64,000 bases of DNA from Zhengella mangrovi (GCF_002727065.1 NZ_PDVP01000001.1:496001-560000); one strand, 5' to 3'; shown: positions 17,385-28,092, numbered from the stretch's first letter. Notes: a model not told the origin generated them from the sequence alone. Made by a program: numbers and translations.

Positions 17385-19213
17385 CGGATGTCTCCTTCGC
17401 TCTGCATCGCTTCCGCCTCGTTGAGGTCGAGATCCACCGGCTTGGCCATCTGCGCGTCGTGGAAGCGCCGGTAGACGCCGTCCTTGCGCCGCAGCAGCGT
17501 TGCGTGGGTGCCGCTCTCGACCACCTGGCCCTCGTCCATGACGATGATCCGGTCGGCGTTGATGACGGTCGAGAGGCGATGGGCGATGACGATGGTCGTG
17601 CGCCCCTTCATCACCTCCTCCAGCGCCAGCTGGACCTTCTTTTCCGACTGGTTGTCCAGCGCTGACGTGGCTTCGTCAAGCAGCAGGATCGGCGCGTTGC
17701 GCACGATGGCGCGCGCGATGGACAGCCGCTGCCGCTGGCCGCCGGAAAGCGTCGAGCCGCTTTCGCCCACCGGCGTGTCGTAGCCTTCCGGCTGGGCAAG
17801 GATGAATTCTTCCGCATGGGCCGCCCGCGCCGCCGCCTCGATTTCCTCGTTCGTCGCGTCGGCCCGGCCGTAGCGGATGTTGTCGCGGATCGTGCCTTCG
17901 AAAAGGTAGGGCTGCTGCGAAACGTAGGCGATGGCGGCGCGCAGCGACGACTTGGTCACCCCGGCAATGTCCTGCCCGTCGATGAGAATACGACCGGCCT
18001 CCGGGTCCCAGAACCGCTGGATGAGGGCGATCAGGGTCGTTTTCCCGGCTCCGGAACTGCCCACGATGGCCGTCGTCCGCCCGGCTTCCGCCGTCAGCGA
18101 GACGTCGCGGATGACCGGCGTGTCCGGCCCGTAGGCGAAGGTCACGTCCTCGAACCGGATCTCGCCCTGGCCGACCGAAAGGGGGGCGGCGTGATCGCGG
18201 TCCGGCTGCTGCGTGTCGAGGTCAATGATCTCGTAGATCATGCGTGCGTTCACCAGGGCTCTCTCGAGTCCGACCTGCACCCGCGCCAGCCGCCGCGCCG
18301 GATCGTAGGCCAGCATCATCGCGGTGACGAAGGCGACCATGGACCCCGGCAGTTCGCCCGTTTCCAGCGTCCGGAACCCGGTATAGGCAATCGCCAGCGA
18401 TACCAGCACGCCAGCCAGGATTTCCGCGATCGGCGACACCCGTTCGGAGACTTCCGCAATGCGGTTGGCGCGCCGCTCCGACTGGTAGATCAGGTCCGAA
18501 AGCTTGTCGCGGAGCTGGGCCTCCATGGTGAAGGCCTTGACGATGGAAATGCCCTGCACGGCCTCCTGCATGGCACCCAGCAGCCGCGCGTTGTATTCCA
18601 CCGACTGGCGCGTCACCCGCCTCAGCTTCTTCATCAGGTAGTTGACGCCCAGGCCGAGCGGCGGGCCGATGACGAAAATGGCCGAGGCCAGCAGAACATC
18701 CTGGTAGAACATGACGGCCACCAGGCCGACCAGCGTCATGGCGTCGCGCGCCAGCGAGGTCAGCGTGATCGTCATCAGGTCGCGCACGCCGGTCGTGTTC
18801 TGGTTGATCTGCGCGATGAGCTGGCCGGAGCGCTGGTTGGCGTAGAAGCCCATGCCGAGCGCCATCAGCTTGTCGAAGATGCGTTCCTGGTAGCGGGCGA
18901 TGATGTTGTTGCCGACCCGCGCCAGCAGCACGGCAGCGGCATAGGAAGACAGGCCGCGCACGAGGAAGGCGGCGAAGATCGAGCTCGCCAGCAGCACGAT
19001 CATGTCCTTGCGGTTCTGGTAGAAGATCTTGTCCACGACATCGCGGATGATCCACGCCAGGTAGGCCGTCGCGCCCGCCACGAGAAGCAGGCAGATCACG
19101 GCGACGATATAGGATCGCAGGTAGGCGCGGCCGTTCTCGCCGATGACCCGGCGCATGACCGCGATCACGTCATCGGCTCGAAGCCGCCTCTGCGGTTTGT
19201 CCTGCTTCGCCAT
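17381..19213 (-). CDS. ABC exporter, fused permease and ATPase, MsbA-like
   Basis: A 610-residue half-transporter. Residues 1 to about 330 hold six membrane segments of the ABC type I exporter fold; the ATPase has Walker [11 protein letters not shown]-loop [20 protein letters not shown], signature [15 protein letters not shown], Walker [13 protein letters not shown] and the H-loop VIAHRLSTV. It would work as a homodimer. The family includes the lipid A flippase MsbA and many multidrug exporters. Linkage to dapB does not indicate a substrate. Confidence 0.9.
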   Translation of the reverse strand: MAKQDKPQRRLRADDVIAVMRRVIGENGRAYLRSYIVAVICLLLVAGATAYLAWIIRDVVDKIFYQNRKDMIVLLASSIFAAFLVRGLSSYAAAVLLARVGNNIIARYQERIFDKLMALGMGFYANQRSGQLIAQINQNTTGVRDLMTITLTSLARDAMTLVGLVAVMFYQDVLLASAIFVIGPPLGLGVNYLMKKLRRVTRQSVEYNARLLGAMQEAVQGISIVKAFTMEAQLRDKLSDLIYQSERRANRIAEVSERVSPIAEILAGVLVSLAIAYTGFRTLETGELPGSMVAFVTAMMLAYDPARRLARVQVGLERALVNARMIYEIIDLDTQQPDRDHAAPLSVGQGEIRFEDVTFAYGPDTPVIRDVSLTAEAGRTTAIVGSSGAGKTTLIALIQRFWDPEAGRILIDGQDIAGVTKSSLRAAIAYVSQQPYLFEGTIRDNIRYGRADATNEEIEAAARAAHAEEFILAQPEGYDTPVGESGSTLSGGQRQRLSIARAIVRNAPILLLDEATSALDNQSEKKVQLALEEVMKGRTTIVIAHRLSTVINADRIIVMDEGQVVESGTHATLLRRKDGVYRRFHDAQMAKPVDLDLNEAEAMQSEGDIR

Positions 19214-19297
19214 GCGTGCCGCGCGACCTTTTCAAGCTTCCGGCCCGTGCGCCGGCGCGCCTTCATAACCGCAAGCGGCCGCCATGGCCAGTCCCGC

Positions 19298-20323
19298 TCA
19301 GTGCCCCGGTCGTGGCGATGGCACCGGCACCGAAGGGCCGGCGGGCAGGGGGGCATAGCTGTTGATGATCGCGGCAACGCCGCTGCTCGCGCCTGCCATG
19401 GCCACGCCGCGGCGATCCGTGACCGTCACGGCCGCCTCCGAGACCGGCGAAGGCGCGTTGAGCACGGCGCGGCATGCCGCCGGCAGGTTGGCCATCGTCA
19501 TGACGTCGCGCGCCTTGGGCTTCTTCTTTGCGCCGGGCTTGGCCGGGCGCCAGGGTTCGTCCGTGAACCACCAGGCCAGCTGCTTGCCGCAGCCGTCGGA
19601 ACGCGGCGGCGCTGCCTGACCCTTGCAGCCGGGCGATCCGGCCGGACACCCGATGCGGACATGGAAGTGATAGTAGTGGCCCCAGAACGGACGGATCTTC
19701 GAAAGCCAAGACCGGTCGCCCGTCACCGTGTCGCAGAGTTTCTTCTTGATACCCGGATGAACGAGGATGCGCTCCACCTCCGGATAGCTGGCTGCCTGGT
19801 GGAGGATTGCTTCATGTGCCCTGGTCCACTTGCTGTCATCCACCAGCAGCGAATCGCCCTTCAGCATGGAAACCGCGCTCACCTTTTCGCGCTCCTCCTT
19901 GCTGAATCGACGGTCCGGCATGGGGGTGAACCAGATGTCGGCGTCGAGCCCGATCTGGTGCGAGGCATGGCCGGTCAGCATGGGGCCGCCGCGCGGCTGC
20001 GAGATGTCGCCGACCAGCAGCCCGTTCCACCCGTCCCTGTGCCCGTCGCGCGACAGCTTTTCCAGCAGCGCGATCATCGCCGGGTGACCCCAGCGCCGGT
20101 TGCGCGAAAGCCGCATCGCCTGCCAGTACTCGCCGTCGGCCGCCAGTGCCAGCCCGCCGGAAAAACAGCCCTTGGAATAAAAGCCGTAGGAGGCCGGCGC
20201 CGTTGCCGCGGGCAGGCGCTTGTGGCCGAAAAGGTTCTTGGCCAGCGGTTCGGCACTGGCGCCGTGGGAAATCGCGAGGGCCACGGCCAGGCTCGCGGCT
20301 AGTCTGAATAGGGTCTTGATCAT
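19298..20323 (-). CDS. mepA: Penicillin-insensitive murein endopeptidase, MepA-like
   Basis: A 341-residue periplasmic zinc peptidase that cleaves D-Ala-meso-DAP crosslinks. A signal peptide with LAVALAISHGASA begins at the chosen ATG (20323); an upstream in-frame ATG would place 13 extra residues before it. The metal motif is HQIGLDADI (H122, D129), with the C-terminal histidines in HYYHFHVRIGCP. Cysteines in KGCFSGG and IGCPAGSPGCKG fit the disulfides of the family. The C-terminal 80 residues or so are a family-variable extension. Confidence 0.88.
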   Translation of the reverse strand: MIKTLFRLAASLAVALAISHGASAEPLAKNLFGHKRLPAATAPASYGFYSKGCFSGGLALAADGEYWQAMRLSRNRRWGHPAMIALLEKLSRDGHRDGWNGLLVGDISQPRGGPMLTGHASHQIGLDADIWFTPMPDRRFSKEEREKVSAVSMLKGDSLLVDDSKWTRAHEAILHQAASYPEVERILVHPGIKKKLCDTVTGDRSWLSKIRPFWGHYYHFHVRIGCPAGSPGCKGQAAPPRSDGCGKQLAWWFTDEPWRPAKPGAKKKPKARDVMTMANLPAACRAVLNAPSPVSEAAVTVTDRRGVAMAGASSGVAAIINSYAPLPAGPSVPVPSPRPGH

Positions 20324-20470
20324 GAGTCGCAGTTCCGCATGTGATCCGGCAAACATCCGCAAGGCTGGGCCGTCATGGTTAGCGGGCGGTTAACGCGAAG
20401 CGGAATGTGATCGGAACACTAGCATGATTTGCAGGGCCGGCGAACAGGCGTGCCCCCGGGTCTCCGGTCG

Positions 20471-21340
20471 TCACCCGCGCCACGTGCCGTCCGCCCACAT
20501 CGCGTCCAGTGCCGTCCGGTAGTCCGGGTATTGAAGCTCGAAGCCGAGGTCTTTCAGCTTCGCATTGGAGACGCGCTTGTTCTCGCCGTAGAAGGACCGC
20601 GCCATGGGCGACAGGTCGGCGGTTTCGAAATCCTGCTCCGGTGGCGGTTCGACCCCCATGAGATGGCAGGCGTGGACGACCACGTCCTGTGGCGGGCAGG
20701 GTTCGTCGTCGGTCACGTTGAAGATCCCGCCGGCGCGATGGCGGGCCAGGAAATAGGCGGCCCGGCCGATATCGTCGACGTGAACCCGGTTGAAGACCTG
20801 TCCCGGCTTGATGAGCCGCCGGGCCTTGCCTTCCGCCACGTTCACAAGCGCGTTGCGGCCGGGGCCGTAGATCCCCGGCAGGCGCAGGATGGCGACCGGG
20901 ATGCCGGTCCTTTCGCCGAAGGCCTGCCACTGTTCTTCCGCCGTGAGCCGCCGCGTCGAGCGGGCCGATGTCGGCCGGCAGTCCGCCGTCTCGTCGATCC
21001 AGGCGCCGTCGTGGTTACCGTAAACGCCGACGGTGGAGAGGTAGCCAACCCACGACAGCGCCGGCATGTGCTCTTCCAGCAGTTTTCCCGCGGCGCGCAG
21101 CACCGGGCAGCCGTCCTCGTCCGGAGGAATGGTCACGGCCATCTGCGTCATGTATTCCAGCGGCAGCAGCGCCACCTCGTCGGCTTCGCCGGTGAAAACG
21201 AAGGGCTCGATGTGCGCCGCTTCCAGCGCCGGGAAATGGTCGGCCGAGCGGGTCGTCCCCACGATCCAGCGAGAGCCGGGCGCGAATGCCCGTGCAATCG
21301 CCTTGCCGGAATAGCCGGCGCCGAACAGGAAAACCCGCAT
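20471..21340 (-). CDS. NAD(P)-dependent epimerase/dehydratase-like (extended SDR)
   Basis: A 289-residue extended SDR related to YeeZ-type proteins. The N-terminal Rossmann motif is FLFGAGYSGKA, and YLSTVGVYGNHDGAWIDE holds the Ser and the Tyr of the active-site region. ILRLPGIYGPGR and the FNVTDDEP motif near residue 220 are typical of the extended group. It overlaps the queG stop by one base (TGATG), so it belongs to the GST-queG operon. The substrate is unknown. Confidence 0.8.
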   Translation of the reverse strand: MRVFLFGAGYSGKAIARAFAPGSRWIVGTTRSADHFPALEAAHIEPFVFTGEADEVALLPLEYMTQMAVTIPPDEDGCPVLRAAGKLLEEHMPALSWVGYLSTVGVYGNHDGAWIDETADCRPTSARSTRRLTAEEQWQAFGERTGIPVAILRLPGIYGPGRNALVNVAEGKARRLIKPGQVFNRVHVDDIGRAAYFLARHRAGGIFNVTDDEPCPPQDVVVHACHLMGVEPPPEQDFETADLSPMARSFYGENKRVSNAKLKDLGFELQYPDYRTALDAMWADGTWRG

Positions 21341-22488
21341 CAGTTCTCGCCCTCCATGGCGTGCGCCCACTCGGCCTGCACGCCGTCATCGTCATCCGCC
21401 GCCAGGACCGGAGCCCGGGCGCGCAACACGTCCGACGCACCGAGCCGCGATAGCGCCCAGATCGCCGTCGCTCGCACGGTCGCGGACCCGTCATCGAGCA
21501 GGCCCGTCACGATCGGAACCAGCGATCCGTCTCCGCTGTTGCCCGCCGCGATCAGGACATTGCGCACGAAGCGGTCGCGGCCGATCCGCTTGACCGGCGA
21601 CCCGGAGAACATGGCCCGGAAGGCGGCGTCGTCAAGCACCAGCAGGTCAGCGATCCGTGGCGCGGTGAGGTCGTCGCGGGCGACCAGCTTCGCCTCGCGC
21701 GCCGATTGCGCGAACTTGTTCCACGGACACACGGCCAGGCAATCGTCGCAGCCGTAGATGCGGTTGCCCATGGCCTCGCGCAGGCCGCGGTCGATCATGC
21801 CCTTGTGCTCGATGGTCAGGTACGAGATGCAGCGCCGTGCATCGAGCCGGTAGGGCGCCGGGAAGGCGTCGGTCGGGCAGATGTCGAGGCAGGCCCGGCA
21901 GGAGCCGCAATGATCCGTCTCAGCCGCGTCCGGCTCCAGCACAGCCGTGGTGAAGATGGACCCGAGAAAGATCCACGAGCCGAAGGTCCGGCTGACGAGG
22001 TTGGTGTGCTTGCCCTGCCAGCCAAGCCCGGCGGCCTGCGCCAGCGGCTTTTCCATCACCGGCGCGGTGTCCACGAACACCTTGACGTCCGCGCCGGTCC
22101 GCGCCGCCAGCTTGCCGGCGATGGTCTTGAGCCGGCCCTTGATGATGTCGTGGTAGTCACGGTGCTGCGCATAGACGGAGATCGCGGCCCGGTCGCGGCG
22201 CTCGAGAATGGTCAGCGGATCGTGCCGCGGCCCGTAGTTCATGGCCAGCATGATCACGGAGCGGACGTCCGGCCAGAGCGCGGCCGGGGCGGCGCGCCGG
22301 TCAGCCGTTTCCGCCATCCACGCCATGGTCCCGTGCCAACCGGCGTCGAGGAAGCCTTGAAGCCGGTCGGATGCCTCCGGAATGGCATCGGGCGTCGTGA
22401 TGGCAACAGCGTCGAATCCGGCCGCCCGGGCCTCGTCGCGGATGAAGGCACGAAGCCGCGCGGCCGCGTTAGCCCCTCGTCCGGCCAT
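21340..22488 (-). CDS. queG: Epoxyqueuosine reductase
   Basis: A 382-residue cobalamin-dependent enzyme that carries out the last step of queuosine tRNA modification. Two [4Fe-4S] cluster motifs are visible: C194, C197, C200, C204 ([12 protein letters not shown]) and C247, C250, C254 (CDDCLAVCP) with C220. [12 protein letters not shown] (around D140) contains the proposed catalytic aspartate. The C-terminal HEAT-like tail is present. Start and stop overlap the neighbours by one base each. Confidence 0.95.
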   Translation of the reverse strand: MAGRGANAAARLRAFIRDEARAAGFDAVAITTPDAIPEASDRLQGFLDAGWHGTMAWMAETADRRAAPAALWPDVRSVIMLAMNYGPRHDPLTILERRDRAAISVYAQHRDYHDIIKGRLKTIAGKLAARTGADVKVFVDTAPVMEKPLAQAAGLGWQGKHTNLVSRTFGSWIFLGSIFTTAVLEPDAAETDHCGSCRACLDICPTDAFPAPYRLDARRCISYLTIEHKGMIDRGLREAMGNRIYGCDDCLAVCPWNKFAQSAREAKLVARDDLTAPRIADLLVLDDAAFRAMFSGSPVKRIGRDRFVRNVLIAAGNSGDGSLVPIVTGLLDDGSATVRATAIWALSRLGASDVLRARAPVLAADDDDGVQAEWAHAMEGEN

Positions 22489-23180
22489 CAGAAATCCGGG
22501 TCGGCGTAGTGCGACACCGGCGGCAGTCCCTGGACGCGCTCGCTGAGCAGCGGACGGAAGGCCGGCCGCGATTTCAGCCGGGCGTACCAGTCACGCGCTG
22601 CCGGGTAGTCGTTCCATTCGATCTCGCCCAGATAGTCGAGGATCGAGATGGCTGCGCCGGCGGCCATGTCGGCATAGGTGATCTTGGTTCCCGCCAGCCA
22701 GTTGCGGTTTCCGGCCAGCCAGTTGGTGTATTTCATGTGCTGGCGCACGTTGGCCCGCGCCGCCCGCAGTGCCGCGGCTTCGGGCGATCCGCCGCCCAGG
22801 TGGGCCGGCATGATCGGCTTGAAGACCCGTTCCCGCACCATGTGCCGCGTCACTTCGCTCTCGCACTTGGTCAGGTACCAGTCGCACAGCCGGCGGATCT
22901 CAGCCCGCTCGAACGGATCGTCGGCAAACAGCCGCTTGTTGCGCAGCAGGGCGCCGCGCGTCTCGTCGAGATATTCCGAGATGACCATCGCGCCGGGAAT
23001 CGGCGCATCGTGTTCGGCCAGCAGCAGCGGCAGCGTGGCGCCCGGGTTGATCTGCAGGAACTCCTTGCGCCGCATCCACGGCTTTTCCTCGATGAGAGAG
23101 ATCTCCTCGCCATATTCGCCCAGGATGAGTCGCACGTAGCGGCATCCGGTGATCATCGGGTGGTGAAATAGGGTCAGCAT
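22488..23180 (-). CDS. Glutathione S-transferase family protein
   Basis: A 230-residue protein with an N-terminal thioredoxin-like domain ([14 protein letters not shown] gives the conserved cis-proline region) and an alpha-helical C-terminal domain with [18 protein letters not shown], which fits the GST C-terminal motif. The repeated [12 protein letters not shown] pair is notable. Its stop overlaps queG by one base, so the two are translated together. No substrate is inferable. Confidence 0.88.
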   Translation of the reverse strand: MLTLFHHPMITGCRYVRLILGEYGEEISLIEEKPWMRRKEFLQINPGATLPLLLAEHDAPIPGAMVISEYLDETRGALLRNKRLFADDPFERAEIRRLCDWYLTKCESEVTRHMVRERVFKPIMPAHLGGGSPEAAALRAARANVRQHMKYTNWLAGNRNWLAGTKITYADMAAGAAISILDYLGEIEWNDYPAARDWYARLKSRPAFRPLLSERVQGLPPVSHYADPDF

Positions 23181-23345
23181 GGGGCTCCGCCGGGCTCTGG
23201 TCTTGCACGCAGCACGGCGCTAAAGCTCTCTCCGCCGGGCGATTCGCGATACGATCTGTGAACCGTTTCCGGGTATAGGGGCTGCGCGTGCGGCTGACAA
23301 GCGAGGCGCGGTCCGGAGCCTGAAACCGAACGGGAGTTCCACTAC

Positions 23346-24152
23346 ATGGCCCAACAATCGATTGCCGACGCCTTTGCGCTCGGCTTGCTGGAAGGTCTGA
23401 CCGAGTTCATTCCGGTGTCTTCCACAGGTCATATCCTGTTGGCCGGCCATTTCCTCGGCTTCAAGTCGACCGGCAAGGCCTTCGAGGTGCTGATCCAGCT
23501 CGGCGCCATCCTGGCCATCCTCTCGGTCTATTTCGCCCGGCTGTGGAAGATGCTCCTCGACCTGCCGCGCGACCGGACCACCCAGCGCTTCGTTCTCGGC
23601 ATCCTCGTCGCCTTCATGCCCGCCGCCGTCATCGGTGCGCTGGCGCATGACTTCATCAAGACCGTCCTGTTCGAATCGCCCATGCTGATCTGCTCCACGC
23701 TCATCATCGGCGGCGTGATCCTGCTCTGGGTCGATCGTTGGGACCTGAAGCCGAAATACCACGACGTGATGCAATATCCCGTTCACGTCTGCCTCGGCAT
23801 CGGCCTGTTCCAGTGCCTGGCCATGATTCCCGGCACCTCGCGCTCGGGATCGACCATCGTCGGCGCGCTCCTTCTTGGCGCCGACAAGCGCTCGGCAGCG
23901 GAATTCTCCTTCTTCCTGGCCATGCCGACCATGGTCGGCGCCTTTGCCTACGACCTCTACAAGAACCGCGACGTCCTGACCTTTTCCGACCTGCCGATCA
24001 TCACGGTCGGTTTCGTCACCGCCTTTTTCGTCGCTGTGGTCGTGGTGCGATACCTGCTCGATTACGTGTCGAAGCACGGCTACAGCCTGTTCGGCTGGTG
24101 GCGCCTGGTGGTCGGCGGCCTTGGCATGATCGCGCTGCTGGTCTGGGGCTGA
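23346..24152 (+). CDS. uppP: Undecaprenyl-diphosphatase
   Basis: A 268-residue integral membrane phosphatase that recycles the undecaprenyl carrier for peptidoglycan and confers bacitracin tolerance. The catalytic motifs are [18 protein letters not shown] near residue 15 and [12 protein letters not shown]. Multiple hydrophobic segments fill the rest. The ATG is preceded by GAACGGGAG. Its stop codon is in an inverted repeat shared with the convergent gene. Confidence 0.95.
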   Translation: MAQQSIADAFALGLLEGLTEFIPVSSTGHILLAGHFLGFKSTGKAFEVLIQLGAILAILSVYFARLWKMLLDLPRDRTTQRFVLGILVAFMPAAVIGALAHDFIKTVLFESPMLICSTLIIGGVILLWVDRWDLKPKYHDVMQYPVHVCLGIGLFQCLAMIPGTSRSGSTIVGALLLGADKRSAAEFSFFLAMPTMVGAFAYDLYKNRDVLTFSDLPIITVGFVTAFFVAVVVVRYLLDYVSKHGYSLFGWWRLVVGGLGMIALLVWG

Positions 24153-24162
24153 GACCTCAGCC
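24147..24162. repeat. Inverted repeat holding the two convergent stop codons
   Basis: A perfect GGCTGAG-AC-CTCAGCC palindrome spans the stop codons of uppP and the TauE-like gene, which end 4 bases apart. It could form a hairpin in either transcript, but the two-base loop and lack of a T-run make it a weak terminator candidate. Confidence 0.5.
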
Positions 24163-24927
24163 GGCCCAGGCGAGAAGGCCGCGCCGGACGAGATCGAGCG
24201 CCAAGAGCGTCAGCAGGATGCGGAAGGCCTTGCGGAACAGGGCCTCCGGCATTTTCTCCAGCAGCGTCGTCCCCCACAGCGTGCCTGCGTAGCCGACGGC
24301 GATCATGGCCGCGACCAGCGGCAGCCAGTCGGCGAAGGCAAAGCCGAGAACGCCGAAGACGGCGATCTTGAGGGCGTGCAGCACCATCATCAGCAACGCG
24401 TGGGTGGCGACGAGCGCCTTGCGGTCCGATGGCAGGATCTTCGACAGGAAGGCGGCCATCATCGGCCCGGTCGCGCCCACCAGCATGGTCACGAAACCGA
24501 GGATGCCGCCACCGGCCGCCAGCCCTGCGCGGGAGAGGCTTTCAAAGCCGGGGATCCGCGCCCAGGTCACCACGATGATGAAGATGCCGAGCACCAGCTT
24601 CAGCGCGGCGTCGGGAATGCCGGTGACGAAATAGCCGCCGGCCATGGAGCCGACGATGGCGCCGGCCAGGAAGGGCAGCAGGATCGTCGTGTTCACATGC
24701 GCCCGCTGGCGCCAGGCGCGCCCGGTGTTGGAGCCGAGCTGGACCGCGCCATGCACCGGGATGAGGGCGGCCACCGGGATCATCACGCCCATCAGCGCCA
24801 GCATGAACAGCCCGCCGCCGACGCCGAAGGCGGCTGTCAGGGCGGAGGTGAAGAAGCTGGCCACCACCAGCAGCAGGGCGCCGCCGGTGCCGAGCGTGTC
24901 AGGTAGCAGGGATGCGACGAGATCCAA
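24157..24927 (-). CDS. TauE/SafE family sulfite exporter-like protein
   Basis: A 256-residue membrane protein of the TauE/SafE family: eight or so hydrophobic segments, an N-terminal FGVGGGLFMLALM and a later GGGILGFVTMLVGATGPMMA repeat, the two glycine-rich motifs of the family. Members export sulfoacetate, sulfite or other anions; the substrate here is not known. It begins 9 bases downstream of the NDUFA9-like gene stop. Confidence 0.85.
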   Translation of the reverse strand: MDLVASLLPDTLGTGGALLLVVASFFTSALTAAFGVGGGLFMLALMGVMIPVAALIPVHGAVQLGSNTGRAWRQRAHVNTTILLPFLAGAIVGSMAGGYFVTGIPDAALKLVLGIFIIVVTWARIPGFESLSRAGLAAGGGILGFVTMLVGATGPMMAAFLSKILPSDRKALVATHALLMMVLHALKIAVFGVLGFAFADWLPLVAAMIAVGYAGTLWGTTLLEKMPEALFRKAFRILLTLLALDLVRRGLLAWAG

Positions 24928-24936
24928 GCGCGGCCC

Positions 24937-25911
24937 TTATGCCGCGCCCTTGCGGGTGAACTGTCCGGCCGGCCGGTAACGCCACAGGTAGCCGGGAACG
25001 ATGGCGTCCACCGAATGCGGCGCGATACCGAAGGCAGCCAGCGTCCGCCCCTCGGCCTTTGCCGCCTCGGAGACGACATTGTCGGCCTTCAGCATTTCCA
25101 CCTGGTCAACGGTCAGCATCGGGTTCGGCAGCATGCCGAGGATCTTGCCCTGCAGCCGGGCCATGAACCACGGCACCGAGACGAGGGCGCGCTTGCGGTC
25201 GATGGCCGCGAGCATTTCTTCCATGCATTCGCGGAAGGTCAGCACTTCCGGGCCGCCGATCTCGTAGATGCGACCGCCCTCGACCTTGCCGTCGACGGTC
25301 TGCGCGATGGCTTCCGCCAGGTCGCCGACGAAGACCGGCTGGAACTTCGTCTCGCCGCCGCCGATCAGCGGCAGGACCGGCGAGAAGCGGGCCATTTCGG
25401 CGAAGCGGTTGAAGAAATCGTCTTCCGGGCCGAACACGATGGAGGGCCGCAGCACCACCGCGTCGGGCAGCGTCTCGAAGACGGCCTTTTCGCCGGTAGC
25501 CTTGGTCCGGCCGTAGGCGGCGGGCGAATTTTCGTCCGCGCCGATGGCCGAGACATGCGTCAGGCTGGCGCCGACGGCACGGGCCGATTCCGCCACGGCG
25601 CGCGCGCCGAAGGCCTGCACGGACTGGAAGGTCTGCTTGCCGCCCTCGTGCAGGATGCCGACGAGGTTGATGACGTGATCGGAGCCCTGGATCACCCGGT
25701 CGATCGAGGCGCGGTTGCGCAGGTTGGCCTGCACGGCCTGGATCTGCCCCACGTTGCCCAGCGGCTGCAGGTGGCCGGCCAGGTTGGGCCTGCGGCAGGC
25801 GACTCGGATGCGGTAGCCGCGCTTGGCGAGCGCCCGCACCGTGTGCCGGCCCACGAAGCCGGATCCGCCGAAGATGGTGACGAGTTTCGGGGTGGGGGTG
25901 ATCTGGGTCAT
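24937..25911 (-). CDS. Complex I NDUFA9-like NAD(P)H-binding protein
   Basis: A 324-residue atypical SDR. VTIFGGSGFVGRHTVRAL is the N-terminal dinucleotide motif. VINLVGILHEGGKQTFQ, PSIVFGPEDDFFNRF and RIYEIGGPEVLTFREC match the NDUFA9-like subfamily common in alphaproteobacteria, related to the accessory subunit of mitochondrial complex I. Free-standing bacterial members are usually not part of nuo operons. Role unproven; possibly quinone biosynthesis or respiratory assembly. Confidence 0.85.
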   Translation of the reverse strand: MTQITPTPKLVTIFGGSGFVGRHTVRALAKRGYRIRVACRRPNLAGHLQPLGNVGQIQAVQANLRNRASIDRVIQGSDHVINLVGILHEGGKQTFQSVQAFGARAVAESARAVGASLTHVSAIGADENSPAAYGRTKATGEKAVFETLPDAVVLRPSIVFGPEDDFFNRFAEMARFSPVLPLIGGGETKFQPVFVGDLAEAIAQTVDGKVEGGRIYEIGGPEVLTFRECMEEMLAAIDRKRALVSVPWFMARLQGKILGMLPNPMLTVDQVEMLKADNVVSEAAKAEGRTLAAFGIAPHSVDAIVPGYLWRYRPAGQFTRKGAA

Positions 25912-26104
25912 GACCTGTCCGTCTGGCTCGAAACGCTAGGCAAGGCGGCCGCGACCGACCGCGCTCATTGACCGCTGTTTAGACCTTTTTGCCGCCCAGT
26001 CAAAGCCGCAATTGGGCGCAGGCGCTGCCTTGCGGCATGTTACGCCCGGTTCGGGGCCGCTGCCGTGCCGCGCTCGGCCGGAAACCGGTGGCCCGGCCGC
26101 CCTT

Positions 26105-27175
26105 TCAGCACGCGCTCCCTTCGTTTGCGGGAAACCAGTGGACCGTCCGGTTTGCCACGGCGACCAATGAAAGCATGACGGGAACCTCGACAAGCACCCC
26201 GACGACGGTTGCCAGTGCAGCGCCGGACGAGAGGCCGAAAATCGCGATCGCCACAGCCACGGCGAGCTCGAAGAAGTTCGAGGTGCCGATCAGTGCGCAG
26301 GGAGCAGCGATGCGGAACGGAACCTTCCAGAGATAGGCCGCTGCATAGGCGATGGCGAAAATGGCATAGGACTGAAGCATCAGCGGGATTGCGATGAGCA
26401 GGATAAGGACGGGTTGATCGAGGATCACCGTGCCCTGGAAACCGAACAGGAGGACCACCGTCGCGAGCAGGCCGATGACCGACCAGGGCTTGAGGTGGCC
26501 GACGAAGGACTCAAGCGCTGCGGGCCCGGATTTCAGCAGCCGGCGCCGGGTGAAAATGCCGACTGCCAGGGGAATGACGACGTAAAGGACAACCGAGAGG
26601 ACCAACGTATCCCAGGGAATGGGGATCGCTGTCACGCCGAGCAGAAAGGCGACGATAGGCGCATAGGCGAAGATCATGATGATGTCGTTCACCGTCACTT
26701 GCACCAGGGTGTAATTGGGATCGCCGTTCGTGAGCTTCGACCAGACGAAGACCATGGCCGTGCAGGGCGCTGCACCGAGCAGGATGAGGCCGGCGATGTA
26801 CTGGTCGGCGGAAGCGGGCTCGATCAGCCCTGCATAAATTCCCTTGAAGAAGGCAATGCCGAGAAAAGCCATCGTGAACGGCTTGATGAGCCAGTTGACG
26901 AGGAGCGTGATCACCAGGCCCTTGGGCTGCTCTGCCACGCGCAGGATGCTGGCGGGCTCGACGCCGATCATCATCGGGTAGATCATTGCCCATATCAGCA
27001 CCGCGACCGGCAGGTTGATATGGGCATATTCCAGTCCGGCCAGAAACTGGAAGACATCCGGGACGAGCTTGCCGAGCGCGACGCCGGCGCCGATCGCAAG
27101 TGCGATCCAGAGCGAGAGGTTTCGCTCGAAGAAGGGCATGCGGGGCGAGGTTGCGGCTGGGCGTGAGAGCGTCAT
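26105..27175 (-). CDS. arsB: ACR3-family arsenite efflux transporter
   Basis: A 356-residue membrane protein of the ACR3 (not the ArsB/AsbF) arsenite permease family, as shown by [18 protein letters not shown], the LNWLIKPF-like segment [32 protein letters not shown] with its conserved Cys, and [12 protein letters not shown]. It expels As(III) with the proton gradient. Third gene of the ars operon. The symbol arsB is used in the ACR3 sense; acr3 would be the stricter name. Confidence 0.93.
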   Translation of the reverse strand: MTLSRPAATSPRMPFFERNLSLWIALAIGAGVALGKLVPDVFQFLAGLEYAHINLPVAVLIWAMIYPMMIGVEPASILRVAEQPKGLVITLLVNWLIKPFTMAFLGIAFFKGIYAGLIEPASADQYIAGLILLGAAPCTAMVFVWSKLTNGDPNYTLVQVTVNDIIMIFAYAPIVAFLLGVTAIPIPWDTLVLSVVLYVVIPLAVGIFTRRRLLKSGPAALESFVGHLKPWSVIGLLATVVLLFGFQGTVILDQPVLILLIAIPLMLQSYAIFAIAYAAAYLWKVPFRIAAPCALIGTSNFFELAVAVAIAIFGLSSGAALATVVGVLVEVPVMLSLVAVANRTVHWFPANEGSAC

Positions 27176-27218
27176 GAAGATGTGTCCTCGACAGGGAATT
27201 CAATGATGGAGAGAGGGC

Positions 27219-27746
27219 TCAGACGGCGCCAAGCGCCATGTCGGTCGCGCCTTCCAGCGTACCGATCGCAGCCAGCGCCGCCTTGAGATCTGCGCTCGTC
27301 ATGGCTTCGACCGGCAGCGCGGCAAGGGCGGTCACCCGGGCTTCGAGACGGTCGTAGGCCTGCCGGAAGGCGGCCAGTTGCTCGTCCTCGGTCTCGCCTT
27401 TCCCGGCGGGGTCCGGAATGCCCCAGTGCGCCTTGACCGGCGCGCCGGGCCACAACGGGCAGGACCCGCCGGCCGCCGAATCGCAGACCGTGATCACGAT
27501 GTCCATCTGCGGCGCGTCCGGCCCGGCGAACTCGTCCCAGCTTTTCGACCGGAACGCCGCTGGATCGTAACCGAGGCTTTCGAGCAGCTTGAGGCCGATC
27601 GGGTTCGGAACCCCACGCGGGTGGGAGCCGGCCGAATAGGCCTGGAAGCGGCCCTGGCCGATCCGCTGGATCAGGGCCTCGCCCAGGATCGAGCGGGCCG
27701 AGTTGGCGGTGCAGAGGATGAGGATGTTGACGGGTGTGGCAGTCAC
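27219..27746 (-). CDS. arsC: Arsenate reductase, low-molecular-weight phosphatase type
   Basis: A 175-residue arsenate reductase. The catalytic P-loop is CTANSAR (C12, R18), and CDSAAGGSCPLWPG carries the resolving-cysteine region of thioredoxin-type ArsC. The chosen start is a GTG at 27746, with CGGAG eight bases before it; an in-frame GTG at 27755 overlapping the arsR stop is less well placed. It reduces As(V) to As(III) for the ACR3 pump encoded next. The second half is longer than the minimal family at its C-terminus. Confidence 0.9.
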   Translation of the reverse strand: MTATPVNILILCTANSARSILGEALIQRIGQGRFQAYSAGSHPRGVPNPIGLKLLESLGYDPAAFRSKSWDEFAGPDAPQMDIVITVCDSAAGGSCPLWPGAPVKAHWGIPDPAGKGETEDEQLAAFRQAYDRLEARVTALAALPVEAMTSADLKAALAAIGTLEGATDMALGAV

Positions 27747-27751
27747 GACGG

Positions 27752-28090
27752 TCACTCCGGGCAGCCGCAGGTCACGGCTTCGATGACAGGGGCGCACAGC
27801 TCCGGTGCGCCGTTGCAGCAATCTTCCATCAGGAAGGCGAGCAGATCGCGCATGCCGGTGAAGTTGGCATGGTACACGATGGACCGCCCTTGCCGTTCCG
27901 CGCGAACCAGGCCGGCCTGGGAAAGGATCTTGAGGTTGGCCGACAGCGTGTTCGGTAGCGCGCCGAGACGGCGCCCGATCTCGCCCGCGCTCATGCCATC
28001 GCCGCCGCGGCGCACGAGAAGGCGGAACACGTCCAGTCGCATGTCCTGCGAAAGGGCGGAAAGGGCTGTGAGCGCGGCTGTCTTGTCCAT
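27752..28090 (-). CDS. arsR: ArsR-family arsenic-responsive repressor
   Basis: A 112-residue winged-helix repressor. The helix-turn-helix lies at about 34-62 (GEIGRRLGALPNTLSANLK). There is no CVC motif in the recognition helix; instead a cysteine cluster sits at the C-terminus (C91, C92, C99, and C108, C110), like the CC-x5-C As(III) site of the Acidithiobacillus ArsR, but with one extra spacer residue. It is the first gene of arsR-arsC-acr3, with an inverted repeat immediately upstream. Confidence 0.9.
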   Translation of the reverse strand: MDKTAALTALSALSQDMRLDVFRLLVRRGGDGMSAGEIGRRLGALPNTLSANLKILSQAGLVRAERQGRSIVYHANFTGMRDLLAFLMEDCCNGAPELCAPVIEAVTCGCPE

Positions 28091-28092
28091 GA

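Noticed and set aside
17816-20302. Very long open stretch (about 830 codons) on the plus strand, opposite the ABC exporter and mepA
   Set aside because: It is the antisense of two well-supported genes, has no family motifs, and results from high third-position GC. Similar long antisense stretches at 236-1822, 30870-32594, 52316-54427 and 57761-59833 were rejected for the same reason.
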